The notes beneath the pieces are model-generated. The model worked only from the letters and a program-made list of their open reading frames with translations. It did no database searches and was not told the DNA's origin. A DNA stretch of 64,000 nt from an uncultured Burkholderiales bacterium. GTDB taxonomy: Bacteria; Pseudomonadota; Gammaproteobacteria; Burkholderiales; Thiobacillaceae. Position numbers and translations under genes: made by a program. Position 1 is the stretch's first letter. Every line of letters starts with the position of its first letter. The stretch spans positions 1-64,000 of the forward strand of contig CALEDT010000001.1 of NCBI GenBank assembly GCA_937949525.1. The letters are read 5' to 3'. This document shows positions 60,449 to 64,000 of the stretch, one piece after another.

Positions 60449-63400
60449 GTCGGGGTCTCTCCAGTGGGTCCCGGGTGGTGGATGTCCGCATCGCTCGCGC
60501 CGGCGCGCCACTTGGCCAGGAAGTCGCGCCACGGCATCGGATGGTCGAACCGATGGCCCTGAAAGACGTCGCAGCCGCGGATGGCCAGGAATTCGCGCTG
60601 GGCTTCGGACTCGACGCCCTCGGCGACGACGCGCAGGCCGAGGTGACGGGCGACCGAAAGGATGGTTTCGACCAGGGCCGCGTCGTTGGCGTCGTCGGGC
60701 GCGTCCTGCACGAACGTGCGGTCGATCTTCAGTTCATTGAGCGGCAGGCGTTTCAGATAGGCCAAAGACGAGTAGCCGGTGCCGAAGTCATCGACCGAGA
60801 AATGGATGCCGAGCGCGCTCAACTGTGCCATCTTGGCGATGGTGTCGTGGATGTCCTCGATCATCAGACTTTCCGTGACTTCCAGCACCAGGCTGGTCGG
60901 GTCGGCGCCGGCCGCAGCCAGCACGTCGCGTACATGCGCGACGAAGCCGGATTGGCGAAACTGGCGGGGGCTGAGGTTCACCGCCAGGCGCAGTGCCAGG
61001 CGCGCGTCCTGCAATGCGCGCAGCAGCGTGGCGGCTTCCGCCAGAACCCAATCGCCCAGGGCGACGATCAGTCCCGATTCCTCGGCTACCGGAATGAACG
61101 CCGCGGGAGGAATCAGCCCGCGCTCGGGATGGCGCCAGCGGACCAGTGCCTCGGCGCCGACCAACCGGCCGTGCCGGTCGATCTGGGGTTGCAGGTACAG
61201 GCACAGTTCGCGCGCCGCGATGGCGCGATGCAGATCCTGCTCCAGCGCGAGGCGCGCACGCACATGCTCCTGCATGGCCGTTTCGAAATAGATCACCGCG
61301 TTGCGCCCCGCTTCCTTGGCGCGGTACATCGCCGTGTCGGCTTCGCGCAGCAGGTCGTCCTCGCGTTCGCCATTCTTGGGGAACACCGTGATGCCGATGC
61401 TGGCGCCGATGTGGTAATCGACTCCGTCCACATCGAACGGCGTGCGCAGCACACCACGGATCTTGTCGGCCACCGCCAAGGCCAGGCGCGCCGCGGCTTC
61501 ATGCGTGTTGGCCAGTTCCACCAGCAACACCACGAACTCGTCGCCGCCCAACCGCGCGACGGTGTCCTCATTGCGCAGGAAGCGCTTCAGGCGTTCGCCT
61601 ACCTGGCGCAACACGGCATCGCCGACTTCATGGCCACGGGCATCGTTGACGCGCTTGAACTGGTCGAGGTCGATGAACATCAGTGCGCCGACGTGGCCGC
61701 CGCGACGGGCCACCGCCAGTGCCTGTGACAGGCGGTCCATCATCAGACGCCGGTTGGGCAGACCGGTGAGCGCGTCGAAATAGGCCAGGCGGTGGATCTC
61801 GGCCTCGGCGCGTTTGCGCTCGCTGACGTCGCGCACCAGTACTACCGCTTCGTCGCTCGTACCCAGACGGTTGATGCGCGCCTCGAACCAGCGGCTGCCG
61901 TCGGGCATGGGCAGCGCGTATTCATAAGTGGACGGTTCGCCGCTGGCGCGGCTCTGCGCCAATGCCGCCTGATAACGGGCCACGGCCTCGCTCGGCAGCA
62001 GCTCATGGAGCGGACGTCCCAGGAACTCTTCCGGGGGCAGGTAGAGTTCGCCGATGTCACGCGCCTTGTAGTCGGTGATGACACCCTGCGCATCGATGCG
62101 GAAGAACAGGTCGGGCAACGCGCGGAAGATCGCCTCCAGTTCCTCACGGCGCTGCGCCATCTCGGCCTCCATGCGGCGGCGGTCGGTGATGTCCAGGCAA
62201 TGGCCGATGTAGCCGACGTATTCGCCGTGACTGTCATAGCGTGGCATGCCTTCGTCCAGCAGCCAGCGGTACTCGCCGTCGTGGCGACGCAGGCGGTAGA
62301 CCAGACTGAAGCGCTCGCGCCGTTGCAGTGCGGCCCGGTACTGGCGCAGGCAGTCACCGAGGTCGTCGGGGTGTACGCCCTCTGTCCAGCCGTCACCCAA
62401 TTCCTCGGACAGGCTGCGGCCGGTGAAATCCAGCCACACCTGGTTGAAGGAATCGCACCGGCCTTGGGTATCCGCCGTCCAGATCAGGGCCTGCCCGGAG
62501 TTGGCGAGCGTGCGGAAATGCTGTTCGCTCTCGCGTAGCGCCTCGCGCAGCGTGTATTCGCGGGTCACGTCGCGAAACACCATCACCACGCCGAACATCT
62601 GGCCCTGCCCGTCCCGGATCGGCGCGGCACTGTCGGCGATGTGACGGCGCGTGCCGTCGCGCGCGATCAGCACGGTGTGGTTGCCGAGCCCGACCACCGC
62701 GCCGTCGGCCAGCGCGCGTTCCACCGGTATGTCCGCCGGCTCGCCGCTGCGGGCGTCGACGATGCGGAACACATTGGCCACGGGCTGGCCGCGCGCTTCG
62801 GCAAGGCTCCATCGGGTCAGTTCCTCGGCCACTGGATTCATCAGCGTGATCTGGCCGGCGAGGTCGGTGGCGATCAAGGCATCGCCAATCGAATGCAGTG
62901 TCACCGCAAGCTGTTCCTCACTGGCACGCAGATTGCTAATGGCGGTATCGAGCCGTCGCGCCATGGTGTTGAAAGCACGGCCCAGGTCCGCGACCTCCGC
63001 CAGGCCGGCGATCGGTGCGGACGACGAGAAATCGCCCAGCGCCGCACGCCGGCTTGCGTCCCGCAGTCCCTGCAGAGGGCGGGCGACCAGGCGATGCAGC
63101 GCCCAGCCCATGAGCAGGGCCAGCACCACGGTGGCCGCCAGCTCCGGCGCGCGTGCCCGCAGTACCTGGGTGCGGATCTGCGCGCGCTGCGCGCCGAGGT
63201 CGTAGGCCAGAAAGATCACGCCGTTGCGCGGGTCGCGCAGCGCTTCGTCCGGTGCCGGCGGGGCGTAGGGCACCAGCACGGTCGCGTGCGTCCCATTGTC
63301 GGTCCCGGTGTGATGCGGCCGGCCGCCGGCTGCGACGCGCGCGAACGTCGAACCGTCGAAACCGGGCAGGACCAGCGTGGCCGGGCGTCCTTTCCATTCC

Positions 63401-63711
63401 GAGCGGTTGGCGAGCAGCACCCGACCCTGCGGATCGAGCACGGCGACCACACGCAGACGCGGGTCGGTCGCGGCATGCGTGACATCGGCTTCGACACGGC
63501 GCGGGTCGGTCGCCAGATCGCGCGTCGCCGCACGCGCCAGGCGTGCGCCCAGCGCGACCATGTCGGTGCGCGCCTGGGTCATGGTTTGGTGGGTGCGCTG
63601 CCAGAACGCGTTGGCCATGGACAGTCCGAGGATCGTCGCGACCAACAGCAACAGCGTCAGCGGCAGCGCGAGACGCAACGGGACGCGGGCGAGCAAGGTC
63701 TCGGTGCTCAT
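60445..63711 (-). CDS. Membrane sensor with HAMP, PAS repeats, GGDEF and EAL domains
   Basis: A 1088-residue inner-membrane protein. Helices at about 12-34 and 190-210 enclose a periplasmic sensory domain. HAMP (about 210-265) and three PAS domains (about 265-640) follow, the second beginning ESEQHFRTLANSGQALIWTA (20). GGDEF is intact (RLGGDEF) with the I-site RNED just before. EAL is EALVRWRHP, with DDFGTGYSSLAYLKR and AEGVESEAQ. Both enzymatic halves look functional. The start overlaps the upstream ORF by four bases and the stop overlaps the DsbA-like gene. Confidence 0.92.
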   Translation of the reverse strand: MSTETLLARVPLRLALPLTLLLLVATILGLSMANAFWQRTHQTMTQARTDMVALGARLARAATRDLATDPRRVEADVTHAATDPRLRVVAVLDPQGRVLLANRSEWKGRPATLVLPGFDGSTFARVAAGGRPHHTGTDNGTHATVLVPYAPPAPDEALRDPRNGVIFLAYDLGAQRAQIRTQVLRARAPELAATVVLALLMGWALHRLVARPLQGLRDASRRAALGDFSSSAPIAGLAEVADLGRAFNTMARRLDTAISNLRASEEQLAVTLHSIGDALIATDLAGQITLMNPVAEELTRWSLAEARGQPVANVFRIVDARSGEPADIPVERALADGAVVGLGNHTVLIARDGTRRHIADSAAPIRDGQGQMFGVVMVFRDVTREYTLREALRESEQHFRTLANSGQALIWTADTQGRCDSFNQVWLDFTGRSLSEELGDGWTEGVHPDDLGDCLRQYRAALQRRERFSLVYRLRRHDGEYRWLLDEGMPRYDSHGEYVGYIGHCLDITDRRRMEAEMAQRREELEAIFRALPDLFFRIDAQGVITDYKARDIGELYLPPEEFLGRPLHELLPSEAVARYQAALAQSRASGEPSTYEYALPMPDGSRWFEARINRLGTSDEAVVLVRDVSERKRAEAEIHRLAYFDALTGLPNRRLMMDRLSQALAVARRGGHVGALMFIDLDQFKRVNDARGHEVGDAVLRQVGERLKRFLRNEDTVARLGGDEFVVLLVELANTHEAAARLALAVADKIRGVLRTPFDVDGVDYHIGASIGITVFPKNGEREDDLLREADTAMYRAKEAGRNAVIYFETAMQEHVRARLALEQDLHRAIAARELCLYLQPQIDRHGRLVGAEALVRWRHPERGLIPPAAFIPVAEESGLIVALGDWVLAEAATLLRALQDARLALRLAVNLSPRQFRQSGFVAHVRDVLAAAGADPTSLVLEVTESLMIEDIHDTIAKMAQLSALGIHFSVDDFGTGYSSLAYLKRLPLNELKIDRTFVQDAPDDANDAALVETILSVARHLGLRVVAEGVESEAQREFLAIRGCDVFQGHRFDHPMPWRDFLAKWRAGASDADIHHPGPTGETPT

Positions 63712-64000
63712 GCGGGCAGCAGACCGGGGTAAGCGAGGCCGGCCACCCCGGTCTCGCGCGGCAGCAGCCGTTCACGCCACATCAGCGCCGCCAGCTCCGC
63801 GGCTACCGCCTCCAATTGCGCCGGCGTGTGCATGAGCCACCGGCGATTGGCCTCTAGGTCGGGCTGTTCCAGTTCGGCCAGCGCATCGGCCACCTCATCC
63901 GCGCTCAGGCCGAGCCGTTGCGCCATGCGCGGGTGGGCGTCGGCCGGATGCTCGCGCAACCAGTCCAGCACGCGGAAATGCGCGGCCACCAGTTGGCGCG
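63708..64000 (-). CDS. Winged-helix-like protein, 5' end cut by window
   Basis: The frame is open to the end of the window on the minus strand; the first in-window start is a GTG at 63989, giving 93 residues. VLDWLREHPADAHPRMAQRL and GLSADEVADALAELE form a likely helix-turn-helix, followed by LEAVAAELAALMWRERLLPR. No catalytic motif is visible. The gene may extend past the window. Its stop overlaps the large sensor gene (four bases), so it is the upstream member of that operon. Function unknown. Confidence 0.5.
   Translation of the reverse strand, partial: RQLVAAHFRVLDWLREHPADAHPRMAQRLGLSADEVADALAELEQPDLEANRRWLMHTPAQLEAVAAELAALMWRERLLPRETGVAGLAYPGLLPA

Overview
The window is gene-dense DNA with G+C well above 60%, from a proteobacterium that looks like a hydrogen- and CO2-using chemolithotroph. 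The evidence is an Isp-type membrane [NiFe] hydrogenase with hyp maturation genes, a CbbQ/CbbO RuBisCO-activase pair, a DUF302 protein and a cytochrome c. Gene order uvrC-pgsA-tRNA-Gly-tRNA-Cys, acpS-nagZ, divergent darP/pmbA and a CIRCE site before rpoH fit Beta- or Gammaproteobacteria, or the deep sulfur-oxidiser lineages between them. DUF2863 leans to the beta side. I cannot name a genus.

Layout. 0-0.7 kb: a minimal nucleotidyltransferase gene, the first codons of a coupled partner cut by the window edge, and a MarR/EPS-type regulator. 0.7-1.05 kb: non-coding, with a palindromic repeat. 1.05-8.5 kb: hypDC, divergent from protease-hupH-hynS-isp1-isp2-hynL. 8.5-17.2 kb: a nine-gene V/A-type ATPase operon. 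17.2-21.9 kb (minus strand): DUF2863, family-5 uracil-DNA glycosylase, tautomerase, uvrC, pgsA, tRNA-Gly, tRNA-Cys. 22-27.6 kb: a lipase-like hydrolase, acpS-nagZ-CDF transporter, and an OmpA protein with an unusual 12-13-residue repeat. 27.7-30.9 kb: cbbQ-cbbO-small ORF without RuBisCO genes. 31-37 kb: miaA, rlmJ, a metallo-beta-lactamase-fold protein, hypBA, patatin, Uma2 endonuclease.

37.1-43.7 kb is a glycine-cleavage operon behind a tandem glycine riboswitch: lipA, gcvT, gcvH, gcvPA, tpx, gcvPB, dgkA. It makes the lipoyl cofactor and all glycine-specific subunits under glycine control. 43.7-44.7 kb: rpoH with a CIRCE operator over its promoter. 44.9-50.6 kb: a CsgG-like lipoprotein and a signalling operon (HDOD-histidine kinase, response regulator-PAS-GGDEF-EAL, truncated-haemoglobin lipoprotein). 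50.8-64 kb: darP/pmbA, an orphan TRAP permease pair, a cytochrome c behind an FNR-like box, murI, queG, tsaE, an AMIN amidase, DUF302, a DsbA-like lipoprotein, a large PAS-GGDEF-EAL membrane protein and a cut ORF.

The points most worth following are the OmpA-linked 13-residue repeat, the haem-protein/c-di-GMP operon, the CIRCE-rpoH circuit, the orphan CbbQO operon, the FNR-like site before the cytochrome gene, and the composition break inside tsaE.
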